A stretch of 64,000 nucleotides of DNA, taken from positions 933,807-997,806 of the forward strand of contig NZ_BMVE01000002.1 in the NCBI RefSeq assembly GCF_014650555.1, given 5' to 3'. The position numbers were made by a program, and so were the translations under genes. How positions within the stretch are numbered: position 1 is the stretch's first letter; each line of letters opens with the position of its first letter. Origin of the DNA: Streptomyces goshikiensis (lineage in GTDB: Bacteria; Actinomycetota; Actinomycetes; Streptomycetales; Streptomycetaceae). The notes beneath the pieces were generated by a model. It did not search any database, was not told the DNA's origin, and saw only the letters and a list, made by a program, of their open reading frames with translations. Below are positions 16,109-27,460 of the stretch, one piece after another.

Positions 16109-16690
16109 GTGCCGATTTCACCCCGCGTCACCGCCCGCCACGTGCTGCCATGTGTCGCCGTGATGTTCGCGTCACTGCTGTGCGGTGGATGCGCCGGGCA
16201 GCACACCACCGCGGCAGCCCGGACCGAGGTGGTGGGCAACCCCACCCCCACCTCCACCGCCCGCCCCGCCTCGCTCCAGGACATCGCCGCCGCCCTCGGC
16301 TGTACGGCCGAGATCATGGTCGACGCGGAGGAACTGCGCGAAGGGGCGTGCGGGGCGGGGGAGAGCGCGTACCGGATGCTCACCTTCGCCGCCGACAAGG
16401 GGCAGCGCGCCTGGCTGGACGAGTCGCAGAACTACGGGGGCACCTACCTCGTGGGAGACCGCTGGGTCGTCGTCGCCGCCTCGCCCGACGCCCTGGCACC
16501 GCTGCGGAAGCGGATCGGTGGAACCGTCGAATCCGGCACCTCCCACGGTGGCGCCTCCCACGGCGACGCCTCCGGATCCGGGACCCCCGCCCCCGACGCT
16601 CCCGACTCGGACGCTCCCGACGCCGGCACCCCCCATGAGATGCATCATGACGCCGGCGCTTCGGACGCTCCGTCGGAGGGCCCCTCGTAG
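16109..16690 (+). CDS. Putative lipoprotein, unknown function
   Basis: A 193-residue protein with a signal segment (VLPCVAVMFASLLCGGC) whose final Cys may be lipidated, although CGGC is not a perfect lipobox. The mature part has a small globular region (about 55-130: DIAAALGCTAEIMVDAEELR, GAGESAYRMLTFA, YLVGDRWVVVAAS) with two cysteines that could pair, then a low-complexity tail of Ser/Gly/Asp/Pro ending in a His/Met-rich stretch (HEMHHD), a possible copper-binding motif. GTG at 16109 follows AGGGAG with short spacing; the frame is open to 16046. It is the last gene of the redox group, before a strong terminator. Confidence 0.7.
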   Translation: MPISPRVTARHVLPCVAVMFASLLCGGCAGQHTTAAARTEVVGNPTPTSTARPASLQDIAAALGCTAEIMVDAEELREGACGAGESAYRMLTFAADKGQRAWLDESQNYGGTYLVGDRWVVVAASPDALAPLRKRIGGTVESGTSHGGASHGDASGSGTPAPDAPDSDAPDAGTPHEMHHDAGASDAPSEGPS

Positions 16691-16715
16691 CGCGGTCGCG
16701 TCACCCCTCACCCCT

Positions 16716-16754
16716 CACCGCCACCACCCGCGCCCGGCGCGGGTGGTGGCGGTG
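16716..16754 (+). terminator. 19-bp hairpin terminator after the redox gene group
   Basis: CACCGCCACCACCCGCGCC and its exact complement are separated by one base, so the practical hairpin has a GC-rich stem with a small CCCGG loop. It begins 26 bases after the lipoprotein stop. Confidence 0.85.
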
Positions 16755-16848
16755 CGCGTGTTCCCCGAGCGACCGTTGGGGTGACAGTGCGCCTGCGGCC
16801 AGGCCGCCGGGGCCCCTGCGCGGCGCGGGTGGCGTACGGTCCCCGGAC

Positions 16849-16950
16849 GTGACCGAAGCCACCGACGCGAGCGAGACCGGCGCCTTTGGCCCCCCGCGCG
16901 TCCTCGGCGACGAGACCGGAGCCCCCGCCACCCGGCGCGCCGAGGGCTGA
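16849..16950 (+). CDS. Possible small ORF (33 aa)
   Basis: In the 411-base gap between the lipoprotein gene and the SpoIIE gene, a GTG-initiated frame encodes 33 residues (begins VTEATDASETGAFGPP, ends RRAEG). It has the third-position GC bias of coding DNA but no ribosome site and no recognised homology. The rest of the gap shows only the terminator at 16716-16754. Confidence 0.2.
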   Translation: MTEATDASETGAFGPPRVLGDETGAPATRRAEG

Positions 16951-17101
16951 GCCGGAGCCGCGTACGGCGGCCGAGGCTGCGGCTGCCGGTCGTGTGGAGT
17001 CGAGGGACGATGGGAGACACCCCGGGGTGCGTGCTGATGGTCTTGAACAGAGCGGGCCGACCCACCGCTCACGCCGTCGGGGGCGGGAAGGAGGGCCCGG
17101 C

Positions 17102-19186
17102 ATGAGCGAGGCGGATGCCTTCCGGGCCGGACCGGACCCCCAGCCCGCCGGTCCGTCCACCGGGCCGGGCCTCCTCGACCTCCTCGGCGTCGCCGCCGTG
17201 GTGCTCGACGACGAGGGCCGGATCGCGCTGTGGAGCCCCCAGGCCCAGGAACTGTTCGGCTACACCCCCCAGGAGGTGCTCGGCCGGTACGCGGCGCGGC
17301 TCCTGGTCGACGAGCAGCACCTGGACCTGGTCGTCGCCCTCTTCGACGAGGTGATGAACGGCTCCGGAGCCTGGGACGGGGCGTTCCCCGTACGGCACCG
17401 GGACGGCGGCGTCCTGTACACCGAGTTCCGCAACATGCGGCTGGAGGACCGGGAGGGCCGGCGCTACGCCCTCGGGATCGCCTCCGACCAGGCCACCGTA
17501 CGGCGCGTCGAGCGCGACCTGGCGCTGTCGACGCGACTGGTCGCCCAGTCGCCGATCGGCCTCGCCGTCATGGACACCGACCTGCGCTACGTCCTCGTCA
17601 ACCCGGCCCTCGAACGCCTCAACGGCCTGCCGGTCGCCCAGCACCTCGGCAAACGCGTCCACGAGGCCCTCCCACAGCTGGACGCCATGCCGATCGAGTC
17701 GGCCATGCGCGAGGTCCTGCACAGCGGCACACCGCAGCTGAACCGGTTCACCACCGGCCGCACCCCCGCCGACCCCGGCCACGACCACGCCTGGTCGGTC
17801 TCCGTCTACCGGCTCGACGATCCGGCCGGGCGGCCGCTGGGGGTCGCCGCCTCCGTCGTGGACGTCACCGCGCAGCACAAGTCGGCGACAGCCGTCGCCC
17901 TCGCGCGGCAGCGGCTCGCGCTGATCGCCGACGCCTCCGTACGCATCGGCACCACCCTCGACCTCGGCGTCACCGCGCGCGAGCTGGGCGAGATCGCCGT
18001 ACCGGCCCTCGCGGACCTGGCCACGGTGGACGTCCTGGACTCCGTCCTCTCGGCCGACCGCCCCCCGGAGGTGCGCAGGGACGAGGCCGTGCAGTTCCGG
18101 GCCCTCGCCATCAAGGCGGCCTACCCGTCGCCCGCCACCCTCGCCGCCGACCCCGTCGGCGAGCTCGCGCGCTACGACGCCACCCGGGTGGTCACCCAGT
18201 GCGTGCGCACCGGCCGGATGCTCCTCATCGCGCACGTCTCCGACCAGGACCTCGTCCGCATCGCCCGGGACGCCCCGGCCGCCGCCCTCCTCGCCGAGGC
18301 CGGCATCCACTCGTACCTCGCCGTCCCGCTGATCGCCCGAGGCGAGGTCATCGGCGTGCTCGGCCTCCAACGCACCCGCAACCCGCTGCCGTTCGACCAC
18401 GACGACGCCCTGCTCGCGGGGGAGCTCGCGGCCCGCGCGGCCGTCTGCATCGACAACGCGCGCTGGTACCAGAAGCAGCGGTCCGCCGCCCTCACCCTCC
18501 AGCGCCACCTGCTGCCCCACCATCCCACCCCCACCCCGGGGCTGGAGATCGCCTACCGCTACCAGCCCGCCGCGGCCGTCGGCGAGGTCGGCGGCGACTG
18601 GTTCGACGTCATCCCGCTGCCCGACGACAAGACCGCCCTCGTCGTCGGAGACGTCATGGGCAGCGGCATCAACGCCGCCGCCACCATGGGCCAGCTCCGC
18701 ACCGCCGCCCGTACCCTGGCCGAGCTCGACCTCGACCCGGCGGCGGTCCTCACCCGCCTCGACCACACCACCACCGGCCTCGGGCACACCATGGCCACCT
18801 GCGTCATCGCCGTCCACGACCCGCACCGCGGCCGCTGCCGCATCGCCACCGCCGGTCACCTGCCCCCCGTACGCACCCGGCCCGGCCGACCGCCCGAGCT
18901 GCTCGACCTGCCCACCGGGGCACCGCTGGGAGTCGGCGGCGTCCCCTTCGAGGCCGTCGCCTTCGACCTCGCGATCGGCGACGGCCTGGTCCTGTACACC
19001 GACGGCCTCGTCGAAACCCGTGATCAGGACATCGACATCCGGCTGCGCACCCTCACCACCCTGCTCAGCCACCCCAACCCGTCCCTCGAAGAGACCTGCG
19101 ACCGGCTGCTGAGCGAACTCCGCCAGCCGGACGACCGCGACGACGTCGCCCTGCTGATCGCGCGCACCCGACAGCTGCCGGGTTAA
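17102..19186 (+). CDS. PAS/GAF-containing SpoIIE-type PP2C serine phosphatase
   Basis: Cytoplasmic signalling phosphatase of 694 residues that in this family dephosphorylates anti-anti-sigma factors. Order: PAS 1 at about 22-135 (VVLDDEGRIALWSPQAQELF), PAS 2 at about 150-265 (IGLAVMDTDLRYVLVNPALE), GAF at about 280-455 (RLALIADASVRIGTTLDL, then FDHDDALLAGELAARAAVCI), and PP2C_SIATE at about 480-692 with VGGDWFDVIPL, DVMGSGINAAATMGQL, TAGHLPP and YTDGLVETR. The metal-binding Asp residues of the PP2C core are present. AAGGAGG at 17088-17094 fixes the ATG at 17102. No anti-sigma partner is adjacent, so the target is unknown. Confidence 0.92.
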   Translation: MSEADAFRAGPDPQPAGPSTGPGLLDLLGVAAVVLDDEGRIALWSPQAQELFGYTPQEVLGRYAARLLVDEQHLDLVVALFDEVMNGSGAWDGAFPVRHRDGGVLYTEFRNMRLEDREGRRYALGIASDQATVRRVERDLALSTRLVAQSPIGLAVMDTDLRYVLVNPALERLNGLPVAQHLGKRVHEALPQLDAMPIESAMREVLHSGTPQLNRFTTGRTPADPGHDHAWSVSVYRLDDPAGRPLGVAASVVDVTAQHKSATAVALARQRLALIADASVRIGTTLDLGVTARELGEIAVPALADLATVDVLDSVLSADRPPEVRRDEAVQFRALAIKAAYPSPATLAADPVGELARYDATRVVTQCVRTGRMLLIAHVSDQDLVRIARDAPAAALLAEAGIHSYLAVPLIARGEVIGVLGLQRTRNPLPFDHDDALLAGELAARAAVCIDNARWYQKQRSAALTLQRHLLPHHPTPTPGLEIAYRYQPAAAVGEVGGDWFDVIPLPDDKTALVVGDVMGSGINAAATMGQLRTAARTLAELDLDPAAVLTRLDHTTTGLGHTMATCVIAVHDPHRGRCRIATAGHLPPVRTRPGRPPELLDLPTGAPLGVGGVPFEAVAFDLAIGDGLVLYTDGLVETRDQDIDIRLRTLTTLLSHPNPSLEETCDRLLSELRQPDDRDDVALLIARTRQLPG

Positions 19187-19344
19187 TTCCGGTGCCGTGA
19201 CGGGAGCGGATCCCTAGACTCTGCGGTGTGCGCCGCCACCAGACGCGGCGCTTTCATCCGTCGAGCGAGGGGAGCCGGGCCGTGTGTGACCACGCCGCCG
19301 TTCGCGTTCCCCCGTCGAGGTACGACGTGATCCTGGTGTCTTCC

Positions 19345-19382
19345 GCTTCCCGGTGACGGCCGCGCGGCCCTCACCGGGAAGC
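19345..19382 (+). promoter_or_regulatory. Leader hairpin upstream of EF-G paralogue
   Basis: GCTTCCCGGTGA and TCACCGGGAAGC form a perfect 12-bp stem enclosing a second stem GGCC-CGCG-GGCC. It sits in the 358-base leader between the SpoIIE gene and the EF-G-like start at 19545. It may terminate the upstream transcript or act as an attenuator. A short Arg-rich frame, GTG at 19228 to TGA at 19330, precedes it. Nothing else is recognised in the gap. Confidence 0.5.
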
Positions 19383-19544
19383 CCCGGACGAACACCACAA
19401 GCTCCTTCCTCCCGCGGCCCGCCGCACCGTGTGACCCCTGCCCGCGCGCACCGCGCCGGGCAGCGGCACCACACGGCCGCGCCCCGCCGCCACGTCCGGA
19501 CATCGCGCTGCCCTTCTCCAGATCATCCAGAAAGGCCCCGGGCC

Positions 19545-21617
<2,073 letters not shown>

Positions 21618-21624
21618 TCCCGAA

Positions 21625-21659
21625 CCCCGCCCCGACCGCACCCGGCGGCCGGGGCGGGG
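21625..21659. terminator. Bidirectional terminator
   Basis: CCCCGCCCCG and CGGGGCGGGG pair perfectly, followed by one A-C mismatch and a 3-bp inner stem with a 7-base loop. It lies between the convergent EF-G-like and aldehyde dehydrogenase genes. Confidence 0.8.
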
Positions 21660-21690
21660 CCGTCCGCGTCGTCACCGGACACCAGGGCGG

Positions 21691-23085
21691 TCAGCCGGCG
21701 GCCTGCCAGACCGTGGTGACGTTGCAGAACTCGCGGATGCCGTGCCCCGACAGCTCCCGGCCGTACCCCGAGCGCTTGACACCGCCGAACGGCAGCGCGG
21801 GGTGCGAGGCGGTCATGCCGTTGAAGAAGATCCCGCCGGCCTCCAGATCGCGGACGAACCGCTCCACCTCCGCGTCATCGCGCGTCCACACGTTCGAACT
21901 GAGGCCGAAGGGCGTGTGGTTGGCCCGCTCCACCGCCTCGTCCAGGCTCGCCACCCGGTAGAGCGTCGCCACCGGCCCGAAGGTCTCCTCCTGGTCGATG
22001 CGCATGTCCGCCGAGATGCCGGCGAGGACGGTCGGCTCGTAGAACCAGCCCCGCTCCTGCCCCGGCGGGCGGCGCCCACCGCACAGTACGCTCGCCCCGC
22101 CGCGCACCGCGTCCTCGACCAGCTCCTCCAGATCGGCCCGGCCCTGCTCGGTGGCGAGCGGCCCGACCTCGGTGGACTCCTGTAGCGGGTCACCGACACG
22201 CAGCGCCGCCATGGCGGCGGCGAACCGCTCCGCGAACGCGTCGTACACGTCGGTGTGCACGATGAAGCGCTTGGCCGCGATGCAGGACTGCCCGTTGTTC
22301 TGGACCCGCGCCGTGACGGCGGTCTTCACGGCCTTGTCGAGGTCGGCGGAGGGCATCACGACGAAGGGATCGCTGCCGCCCAGCTCCAGGACCGTCTTCT
22401 TCACCTCGTCACCCGCGACCGAGGCCACGGCGCGCCCCGCCGGTTCGCTGCCCGTCAGCGTCGCCGCCACGACCCGGGGGTCGCGCAGCACCGACTCCAC
22501 CGCGCCCGAGCCGATCAGCAGGGTCTGGAAACAACCGCGCGGATAGCCCGCCCGCTCGAAGAGCTCGCCCAGGTAGACGGCGGTCTGCGGGACGTTGGAG
22601 GCGTGCTTGAGCAGGCCGACGTTGCCCGCCATCAGGGCGGGCGCGGCGAAGCGCATCACCTGCCAGAGCGGGAAGTTCCACGGCATCACGGCGAGGACCA
22701 CCCCGAGCGGCCGGTAGAGAGTCCGGACGGCCGAGGCGCCGCTGTCGCGGACATCGGCGTCGGCGGGGCGCTCGTCGCCGAGCAGGGCCTCCGCGTGATC
22801 GGCGTACCAGCGCATCGCCTTCACGCACTTGGCGGCCTCGGCGCGGGCCGCCGCCAGCGGTTTGCCCATCTCGACGGTCATCGTCCGCGCGATGTCCTCG
22901 TTGTCCGCCTCCAGCAGGTCCGCGGCCCGTCCCAGCAGCGCGGTCCGCTCGGCGAAGCCCGTCGTGCGGTACGAGCCGAAGGCCCGCGCGGCCTCGGCGA
23001 GACACCGTTCGATGTCGTCGGCGCCCAGGGCGTCGAAGGTGCGTACCGTCTCACCCGTCGCCGGGTTCACCGTGGCGATGGCCAT
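21691..23085 (-). CDS. NAD(P)-dependent aldehyde dehydrogenase (succinate-semialdehyde dehydrogenase-like)
   Basis: Oxidises an aldehyde, most likely succinate semialdehyde, to the acid. The 464-residue product shows the ALDH core: VMPWNFPLWQ (substrate/cofactor pocket), GSEPAGRAVAS (Rossmann region), catalytic base Glu in VLELGGSDPF near 233, nucleophile Cys in NNGQSCIAAKR near 267, and EETFGPV near 365. Length (about 460) and the SGYGRELSGHGIREF ending match the GabD2/YneI-type group. The ATG at 23085 begins MAIATVNPATGE, a typical start for the family. It is on the same strand as the glyoxylate genes but 204 bases from the next, so may have its own promoter. Confidence 0.88.
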   Translation of the reverse strand: MAIATVNPATGETVRTFDALGADDIERCLAEAARAFGSYRTTGFAERTALLGRAADLLEADNEDIARTMTVEMGKPLAAARAEAAKCVKAMRWYADHAEALLGDERPADADVRDSGASAVRTLYRPLGVVLAVMPWNFPLWQVMRFAAPALMAGNVGLLKHASNVPQTAVYLGELFERAGYPRGCFQTLLIGSGAVESVLRDPRVVAATLTGSEPAGRAVASVAGDEVKKTVLELGGSDPFVVMPSADLDKAVKTAVTARVQNNGQSCIAAKRFIVHTDVYDAFAERFAAAMAALRVGDPLQESTEVGPLATEQGRADLEELVEDAVRGGASVLCGGRRPPGQERGWFYEPTVLAGISADMRIDQEETFGPVATLYRVASLDEAVERANHTPFGLSSNVWTRDDAEVERFVRDLEAGGIFFNGMTASHPALPFGGVKRSGYGRELSGHGIREFCNVTTVWQAAG

Positions 23086-23289
23086 CCTCGCGTCCTCCTC
23101 TTGGTGGCTCGGCAGCCTCCTCGACCCTGCCCCCTGGGGCGGCGCCGCGCAACGCGGCGGGCGCCGAGTGCGGCGGGTCCGTACGGCGGCCGAACGCGCG
23201 ATCGGGGGGCCGCGCGCCTGCACCGTCGCCCGGCCCCCCGATTCGCCGCGCCGTCGGCACCCTCAGCACCGCCGGCGCACCGGGGCCCC

Positions 23290-24189
23290 TCAGTCCCGGC
23301 CGTACATGTGGAACCCGCGCCCGGTCTTGCGGCCGAGGAGTCCGGCCTGGACCATCCGCTGGAGCAGCGGGGGCGGGGCGTACAGCGGCTCCTTGAACTC
23401 CTCGTACAAGGACTCGGCGATCGCCGCCACGGTGTCCAGGCCGATCAGGTCGGCGAGCTTCAGCGGCCCCATCGGGTGGGCGCAGCCCAGCACCATCCCG
23501 GCGTCGATGTCGGCGGCCGTCGCGTACCCGGACTCGGCCATCCGGACCGCCGCCAGCAGGTAGGGGACCAGCAGGGCGTTGACCACGAAACCGGACCGGT
23601 CCTGGGAGCGGATCGCGGTCTTGCCGAGGGCGTCGACGACGAAGGCCTCCGCCCGCCCGGCGGTGTCCGCCGTGGTGTGGAGCGAGGAGACGATCTCCAC
23701 CAGCGGCAGCACCGGCACCGGGTTGAAGAAGTGCAGGCCCACGACGCGGTCGGCGCGGCGGGTGGCCATGCCCAGCCGCATGACCGGGATGGCTGAGGTG
23801 TTGGAGGCCAGGATCGCCTCCGGATCCTCCACGATCTTGTCGAGGGCCGTGAAGACCTCGGTCTTCACGTCGGCGTTCTCGACGACGGCCTCGATGACCA
23901 GCTGCCGGTCCGCGAGATCGTCGAGGTCACCGGTGAACAGCAGCCGGGCCAGGGCGTCCTCGGCGGAGAGCCGGTCGAGCTTTCCGCGCTGTACGGCCCG
24001 CTCCAGCGAGACCGCGACCCGTTCCCGGGCGGCGCGGGCGGCGGTGGCGTCGGCCTCGCAGACGACCGTGTCCAGGCCGGCCCGGGCGCAGACCTCCGCG
24101 ATGCCGGCCCCCATCTGGCCGCCGCCGACGACGCCGACGCGGTGGACGTGGTGGGCGGCGGAACCGAGCGGGCTCGGGTCAGGGCTCAT
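23290..24189 (-). CDS. 3-hydroxybutyryl-CoA/3-hydroxyacyl-CoA dehydrogenase
   Basis: NAD-dependent oxidation of 3-hydroxyacyl-CoA, here probably 3-hydroxybutyryl-CoA. The 299-residue protein has the dinucleotide motif VGVVGGGQMGAGIAE near 18-32, catalytic-site regions ILASNTSAIP and VVGLHFFNPVPVLPLVE, and the C-terminal dimer/active-site domain (GFVVNALLVPYLLAAVRM, HPMGPLKLADLIGLD, GRKTGRGFHMY). The start at 24189 overlaps the malate synthase stop by four bases, so it is translationally coupled to aceB. This links C4-acyl oxidation to acetyl-CoA assimilation through the glyoxylate cycle. Confidence 0.92.
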   Translation of the reverse strand: MSPDPSPLGSAAHHVHRVGVVGGGQMGAGIAEVCARAGLDTVVCEADATAARAARERVAVSLERAVQRGKLDRLSAEDALARLLFTGDLDDLADRQLVIEAVVENADVKTEVFTALDKIVEDPEAILASNTSAIPVMRLGMATRRADRVVGLHFFNPVPVLPLVEIVSSLHTTADTAGRAEAFVVDALGKTAIRSQDRSGFVVNALLVPYLLAAVRMAESGYATAADIDAGMVLGCAHPMGPLKLADLIGLDTVAAIAESLYEEFKEPLYAPPPLLQRMVQAGLLGRKTGRGFHMYGRD

Positions 24190-25778
24190 GCGCGGGCCTC
24201 CGTACGGCGGACGAGGTGGCGGGTGTAGGCCGCCGGGGTGAAGAAGGCGGGCAGTTCGCGGCCGAGCGCGGTGTCCTCCAGTACGGCGCGGGCCTCGGCG
24301 ACCAGCGCGTCGGGCCGTTCCCGGGCCAGGGCCGCGCACTCGCCGTCGAGCAGCCCGAGCACCTCCTCACGGGTGACGGTGCGGTGCCGCAGCCACTGCC
24401 ACAGCTGGACCCGGGCGATCTCGGCGGTGGCCGCGTCCTCCATCAGCCCGTCCAGGGCCACGGCTCCGCTGCCGCGCAGCCAGGCGTCGAAGTAGCGCAG
24501 CGCCACGGCGACGTTCGCGCGGACCCCCTCCGGGGTGGGTGGCCCGCTGATCCGGCGTACGGACAGCAGGTCGGCGGCGTGCACTTCCACGTCCTCGCGG
24601 GTGCGCTCGATCTGGTGGGGCCGCTCGCCCAGCACCCCGTCGAAGACGGCGCGGCAGACGGGGACCAGCCCGGGGTGCGCCACCCAGGAGCCGTCGAAGC
24701 CGTCCTCGGCCTCGCGCTCCTTGTCGAGCCGGACCTTGGCGAGCGCGGCCTCGTTCGCCGCCGCGTCCCCGCCCGGGACGTGGGCGGACATGCCGCCGAT
24801 GGCGTGGGCGCCCCGGCGGTGGCAGGTGCGCACGAGGAGTTCGGTGTACGCCCGCATGAACGGGGCGGTCATGGTGACCTTGGCCCGGTCGGGGAGCAGG
24901 AAGTCGGTGCGGTGGGCGAAGTTCTTGATCAGGCTGAACAGGTAGTCCCAGCGGCCCGCGTTCAGTCCCGAGGAGTGTTCGCGCAGTTCGTAGAGGATCT
25001 CCTCCATCTCGAACGCGGCGGTGACCGTCTCGATGAGAACCGTGGCGCGGACCGTGCCCCGCGGGATGCCGAGGAGCTCCTGGGCGAGCAGGAACACGTC
25101 GTTCCACAGCCGTGCCTCGTACCGGTTCTCCAGCTTGGGGAGGTAGAAGTACGGACCGTGGCCCGCGTCGATCTGCCGCTGCGCGCAATGGAAGAAGTAG
25201 AGGCCGAAGTCGACCAGGGAGGCCGGGACGGGCCGGCCGTCGATCTCCAGGTGCTCCTCGGTGAGGTGCCAGCCGCGGGGGCGGACCACGATCGTGGCGG
25301 GGGAGTCCCCGAGGCGGTACTCCTTGCCTTCGGGGGTGGTGAAGTCGATGCGCCGTTCGATGGCGTCGAGCAGGTTCAGCTGGCCCCCGATGAGGTTGTC
25401 CCAGGTGGGGGACGTGGCGTCCTCGAAGTCGGCCATCCACACCTGGGCGCCGGAGTTGAGGGCGTTGACCGTCATCCGGCGGTCGGGCGGCCCGGTGATC
25501 TCGACGCGGCGGTCGATGAGGCCGGGCGCCGGCGGGGCGACGCGCCAGTCGGGGTCGGCGCGGACGGCCGAGGTGGCGCGGGAGAAGTCCAGGGGCGTGC
25601 CGGAGGCGAGGTTGCCCGACCGCCGCAGGCGCTCCCGCAGGAGCTCCGGGCGCCGGGGCGCGAAGGCCTCGTGGAGGCGGGCGACGAAGTCCAGCGCCGC
25701 GGGGGTGAGGATCTCCTCGTGACGCTCCCCCCGCGTCCCGAGGACCTGGACGCGGTGGGCGGTTGCGTGGGCGGGCAT
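24186..25778 (-). CDS. aceB: Malate synthase A
   Basis: Condenses glyoxylate with acetyl-CoA to malate in the glyoxylate cycle. The 530-residue protein is of the shorter A type. Diagnostic segments are VNALNSGAQVWMADFEDATS, PRGWHLTEEH, the signature KLENRYEARLWNDVF with GIPRGTVRATVLIETVTAAF, GRWDYLFSLIKNF, and the catalytic-region GGMSAHVP and GSWVAHPGLV. The ATG at 25778 starts MPAHATAHRVQVLG. It follows aceA by 50 bases and overlaps the dehydrogenase gene, so aceA-aceB-dehydrogenase form an operon, probably governed by the divergent regulator at 27461. Confidence 0.95.
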   Translation of the reverse strand: MPAHATAHRVQVLGTRGERHEEILTPAALDFVARLHEAFAPRRPELLRERLRRSGNLASGTPLDFSRATSAVRADPDWRVAPPAPGLIDRRVEITGPPDRRMTVNALNSGAQVWMADFEDATSPTWDNLIGGQLNLLDAIERRIDFTTPEGKEYRLGDSPATIVVRPRGWHLTEEHLEIDGRPVPASLVDFGLYFFHCAQRQIDAGHGPYFYLPKLENRYEARLWNDVFLLAQELLGIPRGTVRATVLIETVTAAFEMEEILYELREHSSGLNAGRWDYLFSLIKNFAHRTDFLLPDRAKVTMTAPFMRAYTELLVRTCHRRGAHAIGGMSAHVPGGDAAANEAALAKVRLDKEREAEDGFDGSWVAHPGLVPVCRAVFDGVLGERPHQIERTREDVEVHAADLLSVRRISGPPTPEGVRANVAVALRYFDAWLRGSGAVALDGLMEDAATAEIARVQLWQWLRHRTVTREEVLGLLDGECAALARERPDALVAEARAVLEDTALGRELPAFFTPAAYTRHLVRRTEARA

Positions 25779-25828
25779 ACGGATCTCCTCAAGACGGGGA
25801 GGGGAGAGGGGGGAGCGGGACGCGGGGC

Positions 25829-27142
<1,314 letters not shown>

Positions 27143-27160
27143 GACCGTCACCGTCTCCAT

Positions 27161-27196
27161 GAGTCGCTTGAGTCGCTTGAGCCGCTTGAGCTGCGT
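27161..27196. repeat. 9-bp tandem repeat in the aceA leader
   Basis: Two exact copies of GAGTCGCTT, then GAGCCGCTT and a diverged GAGCTGCGT, stand directly upstream of the aceA coding region. Read on the minus strand in the aceA frame they would encode Leu-Lys-Arg repeats. Confidence 0.75.
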
Positions 27197-27360
27197 CTGT
27201 CCGTCACATGTGCGAAGGAGTGGCACTGTGTGCCGCATCCAAGGTCGCGGCCCGCTGTTCTCCTGGGGAACGAGCTGAGCAATGTTGCTGCCACCGGGTG
27301 TCCAGCGGGCCGCAGGACGACTCTCCCAATGACACCCAGTGCCATCAACCGTGGACGGAT

Positions 27361-27406
27361 GCCAAGTTCTGCGAATCTTTCCGGGGCCGTTTGCCAAGTC
27401 TGCGAA
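27361..27406. promoter_or_regulatory. Paired operator-like direct repeats between aceA and its regulator
   Basis: GCCAAGTTCTGCGAA at 27361-27375 and GCCAAGTCTGCGAA at 27393-27406 are 32 bases apart, about three helical turns. A third TGCGAA half-element is at 27211-27216. They lie between the divergent aceA operon and the ScfR/RamB-type gene and resemble the TTTGCAAA-type sites of RamB only loosely. The rest of the 318-base gap shows TAGGCT at 27431-27436, a possible -10 of the regulator gene. Confidence 0.55.
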
Positions 27407-27460
27407 GGTCCGGTGAGGGGCTTTCTCGCCTAGGCTGACGACCGACACGAGGGGGACGCC

